Shown here piece after piece: positions 36,663-46,156 of a stretch of DNA of 64,000 nucleotides. A program made the translations under genes and the position numbers. Source of the DNA: Ancistrus triradiatus (taxonomy: Eukaryota; Chordata; Actinopteri; Siluriformes; Loricariidae); the NCBI GenBank assembly GCA_025084515.1, contig JAJAGP010000557.1, forward strand, positions 1 through 64,000, in the 5' to 3' direction. The first letter of the stretch is position 1. Every line of letters starts with the position of its first letter. Under the pieces are notes generated by a model. That model worked only from the letters and a program-made list of their open reading frames with translations, searched no databases and was not told the origin of the DNA.

Positions 36663-37499
36663 TATATGGGATACAGTAGTATAGCAGTATTGAGTAAATA
36701 GCCAAGGTACTGTTATTTTGTCATCTTATCCAGTGCAGATCCAGCCTTTGTCTTATCAGCATAGTACTTTTAAGTAGTTCAGTATGTCAGCCAAACAGCT
36801 TACAGCAATGCTACACAGCTCACACCAATACACACTTAATGCTTTTGATTCGTCTCTCTGCACACTGGTTAATTGGTTGTACACTGACACACCCTGCTAT
36901 GCTATCACTTTTCCTGCTGTTGTTTCAATTCAAAAGTTGCAGATGGCTGTGACTTCGTGTTTAATAAAACTTTCTGCACCAGAGGGTGCACTGTTATGTC
37001 TGTGATTACAACTGAATATCAGCTAATGTATCTGGAAACATAATATATGGGTTAACATCCTTAGTAATAAGGAAAATAAACAGACCATGGATGTGTATGC
37101 AATCAGATATTGTCAAAACAGATGTTATGCCACAGTGTACAGTGTGTTTATTAAAGTAAGAAATAAGTGTACAAATTCATTAAATTGATTATACCCAGTA
37201 GCCTACATAAGAGTATCTGAGAAACAAGGAAAAACAGAGCACATGGCAGACATTTATTAATGTCCCGGTCTAGAGTTAGGATGTCAAAGGGATGTAGAGT
37301 TGAATAGTAAAAGGTAAAGGGTAAGGGAAGAAACAACCGACAATACCAATTACCACACACAACCCAGAGGAATGCACAAAAGTGTACATACAACCAGCGT
37401 CTGAAATCAAATTGACAAACAAGAAACAGTCAATGGTTGGCACCAGAATCACAGCAATCAAGCACAATAATATACAAGAGAATGCAAGAAGAGGTAAAT

Positions 37500-37800
37500 G
37501 ACCTAATGTAGTGAGTATCCAAAGTGAGGATTAAACTGAGTATCAAAACAATCGTTTCAAAATTAGTTTCAAATCGATTACCTAAACAATTATCAAAGCA
37601 AGTTTCAAAACAAGTTTCAAGGAACAAAAAACAAAACGTCCTCAAAACACAAGCACAACCACTCCCATGTGCAGGCTCAAAACATGAAAGCAGCAGTGAC
37701 ATCAGTGACATCTGGCATGCTCAGGCTTATGTGATGTGCTCATACTCAGAAAGATACAAAAACACCATCTCAAAAACTCCAACTCAAATTATCTGCAGTG
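37500..37800 (-). repeat. Probable 3' LTR segment of the ancient gypsy element
   Basis: Parallel to 47205-47545 in the same orientation, with roughly 70% identity by eye over alignable blocks. It contains several AGTTTCAAA repeats. Confidence 0.5.
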
Positions 37801-38149
37801 CGGGTCACAACAACCCCACATGCGAAGAGGGTACACACAACCTCCAAAAAGGTTACACATGGAAAGGGTATGACCAACCACAATGTTAGAACTCTTTCGA
37901 TGAAAAATCTTCAAGTTATAGACATCCAAAAACAATGAAGGAAGGTTGTCAATTAACCTGACAAGCAAATATTCCAACTTCTCAAGAATCATAGTCTGTG
38001 CCACAGAATTAAACAAACATGTGCAATGTAAGCAGGTTCTCCCTAGGTAAAGGTCATCTTATCCTACAGTAGGAGTGCTAATGGTACTCACTGACCGAAG
38101 GAAACTAATAGTCCACAGAGCGAGAGCTACATTAAGCATAATATTTCTT

Positions 38150-38990
38150 CAACTATTTTACATGACACACACAGGTTTTTGCCCCGAATCTGGTGTAGCA
38201 AGTGCATAATTAGTTGAACTAAGTTATTCCTTTACTTTGTAAGGACCAGTGAACTGAGTCTGATGAGAAGATGCAGACTCTGGCAACCAAGCAAAAATCT
38301 CCCCTCCAGGCTGACATGTGCAAGAAAAAGCATTTCCTGTCATAATGTTGTTTTATCTTCTCCTGTAATGAGCTAAAAGCATTTCTAGCCACAGCACAAG
38401 CAAGGTTAAATCTGTCCCACAGTGCAAGAATATAAATCAGACACTGGCTGGTTCTTCAAGAGTGTCATAGGAGCTCCTCAAACTGAATGCCCAAACACAA
38501 GCTATGATGGACTGAACCCATTCGACTACTGCACAACATGCCAAACAGCACATGGGGTATTCCCTTATTACAATCATTTCTTATCTGCAAGCAGTAAGTC
38601 TGCCACTTGCTTTTGAGAATCTGATGGAATGATACAAGCATGCCCTGTAACTCATGATTGCACTGGAAACTGCTCGCACAAACTGCAGCTCAATGTTAAG
38701 CGCACACATGACCTGTGATAAAAGGCACGACACGTCTTTGAATCTTGGTCAGACTGGACATACTTAGGGAGGCCAGATGTTGTGCAGAACCTCAGTAGAG
38801 CTTTAATAACTGCCTTAGTTTTAAGCAAATGTAAAGGAATTGCCTCTGGAAATCAAAGGGCTCTTCACATTAAGGTTAATAGATAGCAATTTCCTGAGTG
38901 GGTCAAAATACCAAAATCAACCACAATACATACAAATCGCTCTCCTAATATTGGTCTGAGTGGGGCAGGTGGAATAACCTGGATAGGTTT
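38150..38990 (-). pseudogene. Gypsy integrase pseudogene
   Basis: The minus strand from 38990 reads VGKPIQVIPPAPLRPILGERF, then IVVDFG with the first catalytic D, FPEAIPLHLLKTKAV, and GLPKYVQSDQDS with the second D. After frameshifts it reaches SFHQILK near 38620, where relatives carry the E block. Further downstream are weak traces of the C-terminal region. Two stops lie within the first 60 codons. This matches integrase of vertebrate gypsy elements. It is much more decayed than the chromovirus at 2556-6611. Confidence 0.75.
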
Positions 38991-39002
38991 CCCCACCACC
39001 TG

Positions 39003-39022
39003 ACACACACACACACACACAC
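39003..39022. repeat. (CA)n, left flank of element B
   Basis: CA units directly abut the left LTR. The tract resumes at 42357-42377 after the right LTR, so element B landed inside a microsatellite. Confidence 0.9.
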
Positions 39023-39559
39023 TGTATCGCGAGAGGCGAACGGGAAGGCGAGACGAACGCAGGTTCTTAAGAAAGGGGATTTATTACAAACAACAAAAGG
39101 AAACACAGCAAAACAACAGGCGAGGACCGAAAACGGGTGCACAATGAAAACAGGGCCGAAGCCGGAAAACAGGCATGGAACGAAAATGGGTATGTAACAT
39201 AAACAATGCTGGAGAGCTGAGAGCGCAAAACAGGTGGAAACTAAACCCCAAAAACATGGAAGTAAGCTTACACGAGGGATACCTGGAACAAGAGGAGGCC
39301 ACACAGGGAACGGAGGATAGCGGAGGAGCTAGGGTTGACTGGACCGGATGATAAACGGACCGGGTGAGGCGCGTAGGGACGCGATCTGCAGCGGGGCGCG
39401 TCTGCGTGGAGCACCAATATCCGCGCTCGCCGTCTCTGCCGTAAGCGTTATATAGGAAAGCCCCACAGCTAAACGTAATCATCAGTCGATCGCGGTGGGG
39501 CTTCCTGATAGGTTCCAAAAGACGGCTGAGGTGGTGCGCGCTGCCATTTAGCGTGGACA
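39023..39559 (-). repeat. 3' LTR of element B
   Basis: 537 bp, plus-strand ends TGTATCGCG and GCGTGGACA. Aligns end to end with 41840-42360. Confidence 0.9.
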
Positions 39560-39571
39560 GAGCCCCCCCCC
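39560..39571 (-). other. Polypurine tract of element B
   Basis: Plus-strand GAGCCCCCCCCC, a G/A-only tract on the minus strand, lies directly inside the 3' LTR. Confidence 0.75.
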
Positions 39572-39653
39572 AAGGAGTCCGAGACGGAGCTAGGACTCCT
39601 GGAAGGACCCCGGGAATAGTTCCGTCTCAGGAGGTCTTCTTGCCGGGCGGACC

Positions 39654-40850
39654 CTAGGAGGGGACTGCCAGCAGTCGGGCGCCGACGAATGCTGGAGAGC
39701 GAGGAAGCCGACTGGAAGCTGGCGAGCGAGGAAGCCGACGAGACGCTGGCGAGCGAAGACACGACGGGAGGTTGGCGAGTGTGGAGCGACGACGAGAGGC
39801 TGGCGAGCGGAGTCGACGACTGGATGGGTTCTCCTGGAGGAGACAGTCTCTGGAACGGGTCTCCCTGGAGGAGACAGTCTCTGGAAGGGTCTCTCTGTAA
39901 GAAAGACGATCTCCTGGAAAGGTCTCTCTGGAAGAGACGATCTCTGGAAGGGTCTCTCTGGAGGAGACGATCTCTGGAAGGGTCTCTCTGGAAGAGACGA
40001 TCTCTGGAAGGGTCTCTCTGGAAGAGACTATCTCTGGAGGGGTCCTCTCGGAGCTGACGGCCTCCTGGAAGGAAGTTCTCTCTGGAGCTGACGGCCTCTG
40101 GAAGGGTCTCTCTGGAGCTGACGGGCCTCTGGAAGGGCCTCTCTGGAGCTGAAGAGCATCTGGAAGGGCCTCTCTGGAGCTGACGTCATCTGGAAGGGTC
40201 TCTCTGGAGCTGACGGCCTCTGGAAGGGCCTCTCTGGAGCTGAGGACGGCCTCTGGAAGGGCCTCTCTGGAGCTGATGGCCTCTGGAAGGGCCTCTCTGC
40301 TGGAGCTGAAACGGCCTCTGGAAGGGCCTCTCTGGAGCTGATAAGCCTCTGGAAGGGGCCTCTCTGGAGATGACGACCTATGGAAGGGCCTCTCTGGAGC
40401 TGACGGTCTCTGGAAGGGCCTCTGAAGGACGGGCGGCCTCTGGCAAAGCCTCTGAGGGACGGGCGGCCTCTGACAAAGCCTCTGAGGGACGGGCGGCCTC
40501 TGACAAAGCCTCTGAAGGACGGGCGGCCTCTGGCAAAGCCTCTGAGGGTCGGGCAGCCTCTGGCAAAGCCTCTGAGGGTCGGGCGGCCTCTGGCAAAGTT
40601 TCTGACGAGTGCACGGTCTCTGGAAAGGCCTCTGACGAGTGCACGGCCTCTGGAAAGGCCTCTGGATCTGCTGACGCCTTTGGCTCATCCACTGGAACTG
40701 CTGACGCCCTCGGTGCAGCCACTGGAACTGCTGACACCCTCGGTGCAGCCACTGGAACTGCCGACGCCCTCGACGCAGTCACTGGAACTGCTGACGCCCT
40801 CGGTGCAGCCACTGGAACTGCTGACGCCCTCGGATAGCCTCGGAGCAGGT
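39654..40850 (-). pseudogene. Repeat-encoded tail of the element B Gag-like protein, frameshifted
   Basis: Minus-strand frames at 40378-41046 and 39654-40688 continue the Gag-like ORF in the other two frames. They give successive 10-residue repeats: VPVAAPRASA-type (40680-40830), EALPEAARPS-type (40420-40640) and SSREALPEAV/RETLPEIVSS-type (39830-40410). The first type resembles the SVPVPAPRR unit of element A. I infer one ancestral reading frame broken by indels within the repeats. No known domain is present. Confidence 0.6.
39830..40840 (-). repeat. Three adjacent 30-bp minisatellite blocks in element B
   Basis: Block 1 (about 39830-40420) is built on GGAAGGGTCTCTCTGGA, block 2 (about 40420-40640) on GGGCGGCCTCTGGCAAAG, and block 3 (about 40680-40840) on GGAACTGCTGACGCCCTCGG. 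All have a 30-bp period, ten codons. Confidence 0.9.
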
Positions 40851-41824
40851 ACTGGCACGGATGTTCGAGACGCGGGAATAGGCACGATTGTCCGTGGTGC
40901 AGGAGTAAGCATGAGTGGGAGTGAAGGAACTGTCCATTTCGTGAAAGTCCGTGGTGCAGGAATCGGGACCGATGGTTGCGGCGCTGAAACCGGTCTAGAG
41001 CGAGGCGCAGGGGTCGGCAGCAACGACCGGGGCGCATAATCCCCAAGCGTGGAGCTCTCCGGCTCAGACGCGGGGTCAGAAGGCGCAGTGAACTCCTGTA
41101 TGGGGCCAGGCGGCGCTAACTGTGCAACCGTGGAGACTGACAGCTTTAACACGGGACTAACACGCACGGCGAGCCCAGGTGCAGGTCTAGGGGGCGCCAT
41201 AGACTCAACTACAGACTCGGAGTGATCCAGATCATGACTATCGACGACAAGGAGGTCGGATACGCAACTTGTGTGGTCTGATTCACGACTCGGGACGACT
41301 AGAGGTTCGGATGCGGGACTAGAGTGGCTCGAAACCAGATTACCGGGTGTGACATGTGCTTGCCGACGTTTGACCAAAGCGGGCCAGCTGGTGGCAAGCT
41401 GGGGATCCAGCACTTGACCAGCCAGAGCAGACCGGACAGGGTGAGTGACAAACTCCAGCTTATCCCTGTTAGAGGGAGCTATACTCAGCATGGTCAGTAC
41501 GCTTTCGGGGCGAACGGGTTCGACAACACCGGAACCTGCGGCTTTGGTGTCCGGGAAGCCCCATGTTGAGCCAAAACAAAAGTCCAGCCTTTCAAAAAGG
41601 TGCCCCACGGTTCCAGCCTGGAGCAACGGCCATAGCTGGGTGGCCCAAGTAAGGGCTTCACCAGTAAGGTGAAGAACAACAAAAGACACCCCGGCATACT
41701 CGGTTTCCATGGGATATAAACTGAAATAACGAATACAGTTTTCAATGAAGGGCCAGCAACGGGCTGGATCGCCGTTGAAACGGCCGGGGAGAAACGAAAA
41801 ATCAGGGAAACCTGCCGTCTCCAT
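40685..41824 (-). CDS. Gag-like protein of element B (379 codons open)
   Basis: The start ATG at 41824 lies 15 bases inside the 5' LTR, right after the primer-binding site, which is the usual gag position. Residues 1-90 hold a retrotransposon capsid-like pattern: FNGDPARCWPFIENC, FVVLHLTGEALTWATQLW and LFERLDFCFG. This resembles the N-terminal part of sushi-type Gag, with aromatic, Cys and Trp residues in matching places to PEPYDGELDCCRLFLLQC of the chromovirus at 2556. Residues 130-150 (DPQLATSWPALVKRRQAHVT) are shared with element A. The rest is Ser/Pro-rich and ends in SEGVSSSSG-type repeats. No CCHC knuckle is seen. The 379-residue open frame suggests recent activity. I infer packaging by a partner element's enzymes. 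Confidence 0.75.
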   Translation of the reverse strand: METAGFPDFSFLPGRFNGDPARCWPFIENCIRYFSLYPMETEYAGVSFVVLHLTGEALTWATQLWPLLQAGTVGHLFERLDFCFGSTWGFPDTKAAGSGVVEPVRPESVLTMLSIAPSNRDKLEFVTHPVRSALAGQVLDPQLATSWPALVKRRQAHVTPGNLVSSHSSPASEPLVVPSRESDHTSCVSDLLVVDSHDLDHSESVVESMAPPRPAPGLAVRVSPVLKLSVSTVAQLAPPGPIQEFTAPSDPASEPESSTLGDYAPRSLLPTPAPRSRPVSAPQPSVPIPAPRTFTKWTVPSLPLMLTPAPRTIVPIPASRTSVPVPAPRLSEGVSSSSGCTEGVSSSSDCVEGVGSSSGCTEGVSSSSGCTEGVSSSSG

Positions 41825-41827
41825 ATC

Positions 41828-41839
41828 GGCGGATTATTC
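41828..41839 (-). other. Primer-binding site of element B (self-priming type)
   Basis: The minus strand reads GAATAATCCGCC next to the LTR. AATAATCCGC (41838 to 41829) is exactly complementary to GCGGATTATT in the LTR (42226 to 42217). Confidence 0.65.
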
Positions 41840-42360
41840 TGTAACGCGAGAGGCGAACGGGAAGGCGAGACGAACGCAGGTTCTTAAGAAAGGGGATTTA
41901 TTACAAACAACAAAAGGAAACACAGCAAAACAACAGGCGAGGACCGAAAACAGGGCCGACGTCGGAAAACAGGCATGGAACGAAAACGAAAACGGGTATG
42001 TAACATAAACAACGCTGAGAGTGCAAAATGGGTGGAAACTAAACAAAACACGGAAGTAAGCTTACACGAGGGATACCTGGAACGAGAGGAGGCACACAGG
42101 GAACGGAGGATAGCGGAGGAGCTAGGGTGACGTGGAACGGATGATACGGACAGGTGAGGCGTGTAGGGACGCGATCTGCAGCGGGGCGCGTAGGGACGCC
42201 ACTGGCATGGAGCACCAATAATCCGCGCCCGCCGTCTCTGCCGTAAGCGTTTATATAGGAAGCCCCACAGCTGAACACAATCATCATTCCGATCACAGTG
42301 GGGCTTTCTGATAAGTCCATGAGAAGGCTGAGGCGGTGCGCGCTGCCGTGGAGCGTGACA
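41840..42360 (-). repeat. 5' LTR of element B
   Basis: 521 bp, plus-strand ends TGTAACGCG and GAGCGTGACA. Near-identical layout to 39023-39559. Confidence 0.9.
42217..42257 (-). promoter_or_regulatory. LTR promoter of element B
   Basis: The minus-strand TATATAA (42257 to 42251) is 31 nt upstream of GCGGATTATT (from 42226), the predicted RNA 5' end. It is complementary to the primer-binding site. Confidence 0.65.
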
Positions 42361-42599
42361 CACACACACACACACACGACATGTGCAACAGAAATTAGTG
42401 ATGTCAGCCTTCATAGCTAGCCAAACAATATATTTCAATTCATGCATGTATGTCTGGTATGACTGGAACAAGGGTAGTACACTATTGCAGTATGGACACT
42501 GTAGTACAAGTTGGAATGTCATGTTTAAAGCTTCAGATAAAGTGGGTGGTAACTGCTTGCTCATCAATACTCTTCAATAAAGTAAACCACTGAATGCTT

Positions 42600-43218
42600 C
42601 TCCAAGTCCTGCCAACCAGTGACTGTGCAAGGAGTTGGTAAACCATAGCCAAGGAAGAATAATCTTTCTCAGTTGAAATTCAAGTGAAAGAGAATTGGCC
42701 TCATTACTACAGCCTTCAGAAGAAATCGGACAGATTGATTGCTTCCTTTAATTGCTTTTGTGAATGAATCATCACACAAGCAGGGAATACAGCAGAGTAC
42801 TGCTGCTCTAGAATATCATCACTAATAGCAATGGAATATGTTGCAACCTCAGTTAGAGGGCATACCTTGCTACCTGTTCAGTCCCTAAAAATCACAGAAA
42901 CTGTGAATGAACAGTGATCATTATGAAATCAGACAGCTCTTTAGTCTGCAAATACACAGTATACAGATTCACATGAAAAACTCTAAGTTTCACTCCCTGA
43001 ATTAATACACCATTTCCACTTTAAGATCTAAGGTTTGTGTGCTGCTTCAGTAGTGAGTTGCAGCAGTGAACATTCAGTAGCACTGCACTGAACTTCTTGA
43101 CAGAAGCCTGCTGTATACCACCCTTTTGCTTCAGTGCAAGGCAGGATGCAATGAGATGACCAATTTTGTGGCATTTTGAGACATTCCTGTAAGTTAGCAT
43201 GAGGTGGAGCGAGAGCAT
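42600..43218 (-). pseudogene. Gag knuckle and protease/RT-linker remnants of the ancient gypsy element
   Basis: The minus strand from 43218 reads SKCHKIGHLIASCLALKQK, a damaged CCHC zinc knuckle with its basic tail. Further down (about 42770-42880) VFPACVMIHSQKQL matches the linker between protease and RT of vertebrate gypsy elements. Stops and frameshifts occur throughout. The RT and RNase H segments are not seen and were probably deleted. Confidence 0.55.
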
Positions 43219-43375
43219 TGCATTTACATTTAGTCAGACACCCTTATCCAGAGCAAATTACAACTGATTAAATATTACAATCGAAACAATTGTGAGTTAA
43301 GGCTGTTGCTTAAGAACCCAAAAGTAACAGCTTGGCAGAGATAGTTTTTGAACCCTGGACTTTATGACAACAGCT
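43219..43375 (-). repeat. tRNA-derived SINE, second diverged copy
   Basis: It shares with 590-776 the blocks CAGACACCCTTATCC, AACAGCTTGGCAGA and TTTGAACCCTGGAC. The tRNA-like head is truncated near 43375. It sits in the ancient gypsy gag region. Confidence 0.75.
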
Positions 43376-43732
43376 TTCTGAGCAGAGTGTGGGGTGGGGG
43401 GTGGCTCCTGCTGAGACAGAATTTATCTAAATATGATCTAATGTCTTAACACATACTTGTCTGATAACATAGCAGTTTCAGCCAAAACTTTACTTTTGTG
43501 CTTATTTAAATGAAGGACTGCTTGCTTCAGTAGACTCCTTAACTGTTTCCAACAGGAGTACTTCTTTAAATTGCTCAAAATGCTCAACTTTACTAGCAGT
43601 GCACCATTTCTCAAATTGAACAGTTTAATCTCTAACACATTTCCTGAGTTCTACCAGTAAATCTAAACTGTAAAAACAGTGTCAAAAGTGTACAAGTCCA
43701 GTTAAGTGTAAAATAAGTATCAACTTCATGTA

Positions 43733-44675
43733 CAATGGCGCAAAAAAGTATTTAGTCAGCAACTGATTGTGCAAGTTCTCCCACTTAGAAAGATGAGAGA
43801 GGTCTGTAATTTTTATCATAGGTACACTTCATCTATGAGACATTCTATTTTGGTTTCATCTGACCACATGATATTCTTCCAGTCCTCTTCTGGATCATCC
43901 ATATGCTCTCTGGCAAACTTCAGATGGGCCTGAACATGTACTGGCTTAAGCAGGGGACATGCCTGGCAATGCAGGATCTGGGTCCCTCTCGGCGTAGTGT
44001 GTTACTGATGGTAGCTTTGTTACTTTGGTCCCAGCTCTCTGCAGGTCATTCATAAGGTCCCTCCGTGTAGTTCTGGGATTTTTGCTCATCATTCTCATGA
44101 TCATTTTGACCCCACGGGATGAGATCTTGCACGGGGCCCCAGATCGAGGGAGATTATCAATGGTCTTGTATGTCTTCCATTTTCTTACAATTGCTCCCAC
44201 AGTTGACTTATTCACACCAACCTGCTTGCCTATTGTAGATTCACTCTTCCTAACCTGGTGCAGGTCTACAATTTTCTTTCTGGTGTCCTTCGACAGCTCT
44301 TTGGTTTTGGCCATGGATGAGTTTGGAGTCTGACTGTTTGAGGCTGTGGGCAGGTTCTTTATACAGATAATGAGGTCAAACAGGTGCCATTAATACAGGT
44401 AATGATGGGTTAGGTGGAGGAGGACAGAAGAGCTTCTTAAAGAAGATGTTACAGGTCTGTGAAAGCCAGAAATCTTGCTTGTTTGTGGGTGACCAAATAC
44501 TTATTTTTTCACCATTATTTACAATTAAATTCTTTGAAAATCCTACAATGTGATTTCCTGGATTTTTTTTTTCTTTTCTCGTTTTGTCTCTTACATTTGA
44601 AGTGTACCTAGGATGAAAATTACAGACCTCTCTCATCAGTGGCCCCCCTGACTAAATACTTTTTTGCCCCTGCTG
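43733..44675 (-). mobile_element. Tc1-like family 1, internally deleted
   Basis: The left TIR starts CAATGGCGCAAAAAAGTATT at 43733, after TA at 43731-43732. The right TIR ends TTTTTTGCCCCTGCTG near 44675 and is damaged. About 500 bp are missing between the left TIR and the transposase middle (junction near 43842), removing most of the catalytic domain. Confidence 0.88.
43946..44314 (-). pseudogene. Tc1 transposase N-terminal remnant (family 1)
   Basis: The frame opens MAKTKELSKDTRKKIVDLHQ at 44314. It gives the complete helix-turn-helix region (STIGKQVGVNKSTVGAIVRK), the linker LPRSGAPCKISSRG and the second DNA-binding half (NPRTTRRDLMNDLQRAGTK). A frameshift near 44020 ends it. The catalytic D, D and E are deleted. 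It is the best preserved DNA-binding domain in the window, but there is no evidence of use. Confidence 0.85.
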
Positions 44676-44920
44676 TGGTGTCAAATCTGGTGGTGGATGT
44701 AGGGGAAGAGGATACTCCAAACTGAGATATGTCTCTATATATCAGTGTCTTGCTAACATCTGTCTGGATACAGCTGTATCTAGAAATATTGTCACTTAAT
44801 CTCTAGCTCCAGCTACTTTAACCTGATCTGCAAACTGGATCTTCAGAAAATGCTCAGGGACACTCAGCCCTGGAGCCTAAGCAGGCTGAGAAACACAACC
44901 ACTAAGTAAAAAGTCATCAT
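44676..44920. other. Short interval, probably ancient gypsy DNA
   Basis: About 245 bp between the family 1 Tc1 and element D. No readable motif. Assigned to the old element only by position. Confidence 0.3.
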
Positions 44921-45058
44921 TATTAGGAGTCGGCTATCTGGCCACTATTGGCCAGTAGTTGACCCGGTATAGCGGCGTGAGCTGCAGCAGGTGTGATTCC
45001 ATCTGCCCTTCCTCCGGCTTATTATAGTTTTAGTGGCGACACCCTGTTGGTTAGCCCT

Positions 45059-45099
45059 TATAACCACAACCTTTGGGGCTATTTTGGTGTCGCTGCATT
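45059..45099 (+). promoter_or_regulatory. LTR promoter of element D
   Basis: TATAA at 45059-45063 is 30 nt upstream of GTCGCTGCATT (45089-45099), which is complementary at 10 of 11 positions to the primer-binding site at 45754-45764. Confidence 0.6.
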
Positions 45100-45388
45100 G
45101 AACCACATGCACCCGGCTTTTGAACGCTCACACGCGCTCTCCGGCGCGCAGCTGCCTACTGCACAGACGGCTTTTTACGACAAGGTTTTTTCACTTTCTT
45201 TAATTATTATTTTTTTGTCAGGGACAACGGTACGTTCTGGGGTTATCAAACCCTCAGACGGGTGCTGCCAGGAGGAAGCTCGTTAAATAGGGCCCAAGAT
45301 AGGGTAGGGTCAGTTTTTTGTTTATTGCTTGTTTATTGCTCCGGCAGTTCTGAGCCTGCAACACTCCTGCCGTCTCCCTCAACGCCGT

Positions 45389-45434
45389 CCCCCCCCCCCC
45401 CCCCCCGATCAATTCCCCGATCAATTCCCCGATC
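45389..45434. repeat. C18 homopolymer and GATCAATTCCCC tandem in LTR 1
   Basis: Eighteen Cs are followed by GATCAATTCCCC repeated twice, then a partial third unit (GATCA, ending at 45435). Absent from LTR 2. Confidence 0.9.
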
Positions 45435-45752
45435 ATGCTTAGAAGAGGACGCTGAGTGTTTCACCTCATCCTCTTCATTTCCCCATGACTGTGCCACACT
45501 CCACACGCCGCTTTTAGCCACGGATCATACGGCATGCTTTCACGGAAGCCCCGTCTGGGCTTCTGCGCACTGCGCAGGCGCAGGACCCAAAGTTTTTTTT
45601 TTTGTTTATTATATCGTCGGTTTGTTTTCTTTTAATTTATTTGTATTAATTTTGGTTATAACTACCACCTGGAGCTAACTACACTTGGATCCCAATCATT
45701 TATATTTTGTTTACACGGTTCGTCATCGTTTTCAATATAGCGAACCGTAACA

Positions 45753-45764
45753 GAACGCAGCGAC
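45753..45764 (+). other. Primer-binding site of element D (self-priming type)
   Basis: GAACGCAGCGAC follows the LTR directly and does not start with TGG. It pairs with 45089-45099. Confidence 0.55.
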
Positions 45765-46156
45765 CAGCCAAGGGGTATTTGGCGCCACCTAGCTCCATTC
45801 CTGGGCCTGCCGTGCTCACAGGCCCTGCATCTGAGCAGGTAAGCTCCATGCCTGGGTATTTAGCGCCATCTGGCCCTGTGCTCAAGCTCGCCACGCCTCT
45901 ATGCTCTAAGATTGAGCATTCAGCACCACCCAGCTCCGAACGTGAGCTCGCCACGCCTGTTGACCCTGTACTTGGGCATTTAGCGTCACCTATCTCCAAA
46001 CCTGAGCAACTTAGCTCCATTCCAGAGCTCGCTGTGCCCATTGACTCCGTACCTGGGCATTTTGCGCTGCCTAGCTCCATACCGACAGGCCAGGGGAGGT
46101 CCTTGTCATGCTTAGGGGTGTCAGGACGATGCTCCTTACGGGGGGGATACTATTAG
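45765..46156 (+). pseudogene. Pro/Ser-rich repeat frame of element D
   Basis: An open frame entered from LTR 1 (ATG at 45707) runs through the whole internal region and ends at 46154-46156 in LTR 2. It encodes degenerate repeats around SSIPELAVP, DSVPGHFALPSS and SSMPGYLAPSGP. No ATG occurs at the usual gag start. No domain is recognisable. It resembles the Pro-rich tails of elements A and B in composition only. Confidence 0.45.

Larger units (their letters stand above)
39023..42360 (-). mobile_element. LTR element B: non-autonomous, Gag-like ORF plus repeats, no pol
   Basis: Direct LTRs lie at 39023-39559 (3') and 41840-42360 (5'), starting TGTATCGCGAGAGGCGAACG and TGTAACGCGAGAGGCGAACG. They differ mainly by small indels, so the insertion is relatively young. 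On the minus strand the order is 5' LTR, primer-binding site, Gag-like ORF, three blocks of 30-bp repeats, polypurine tract, 3' LTR. Total length is 3338 bp with no protease, RT or integrase motif. It sits in a (CA)n tract, so the target duplication cannot be separated from the microsatellite. Confidence 0.9.
44921..45752 (+). repeat. 5' LTR of element D
   Basis: Aligns with 46151-46691 apart from a roughly 290-bp extra block. Ends ACCGTAACA. Confidence 0.88.

Noticed and set aside
40370..40837. A 155-codon plus-strand open frame with SGKASEGRAA repeats
   Set aside because: It is antisense to the element B repeats, open only because the unit is 30 bp.
39830..40840. Regular 30-bp repeats resembling a CRISPR array
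   Set aside because: Units are directly adjacent without unique spacers, and this is vertebrate DNA.
43946..44314. A domesticated Tc1 DNA-binding protein
   Set aside because: The helix-turn-helix region is intact, but it lies in an internally deleted transposon with its own TIRs, is followed by a frameshift, and shows no promoter or splice context.
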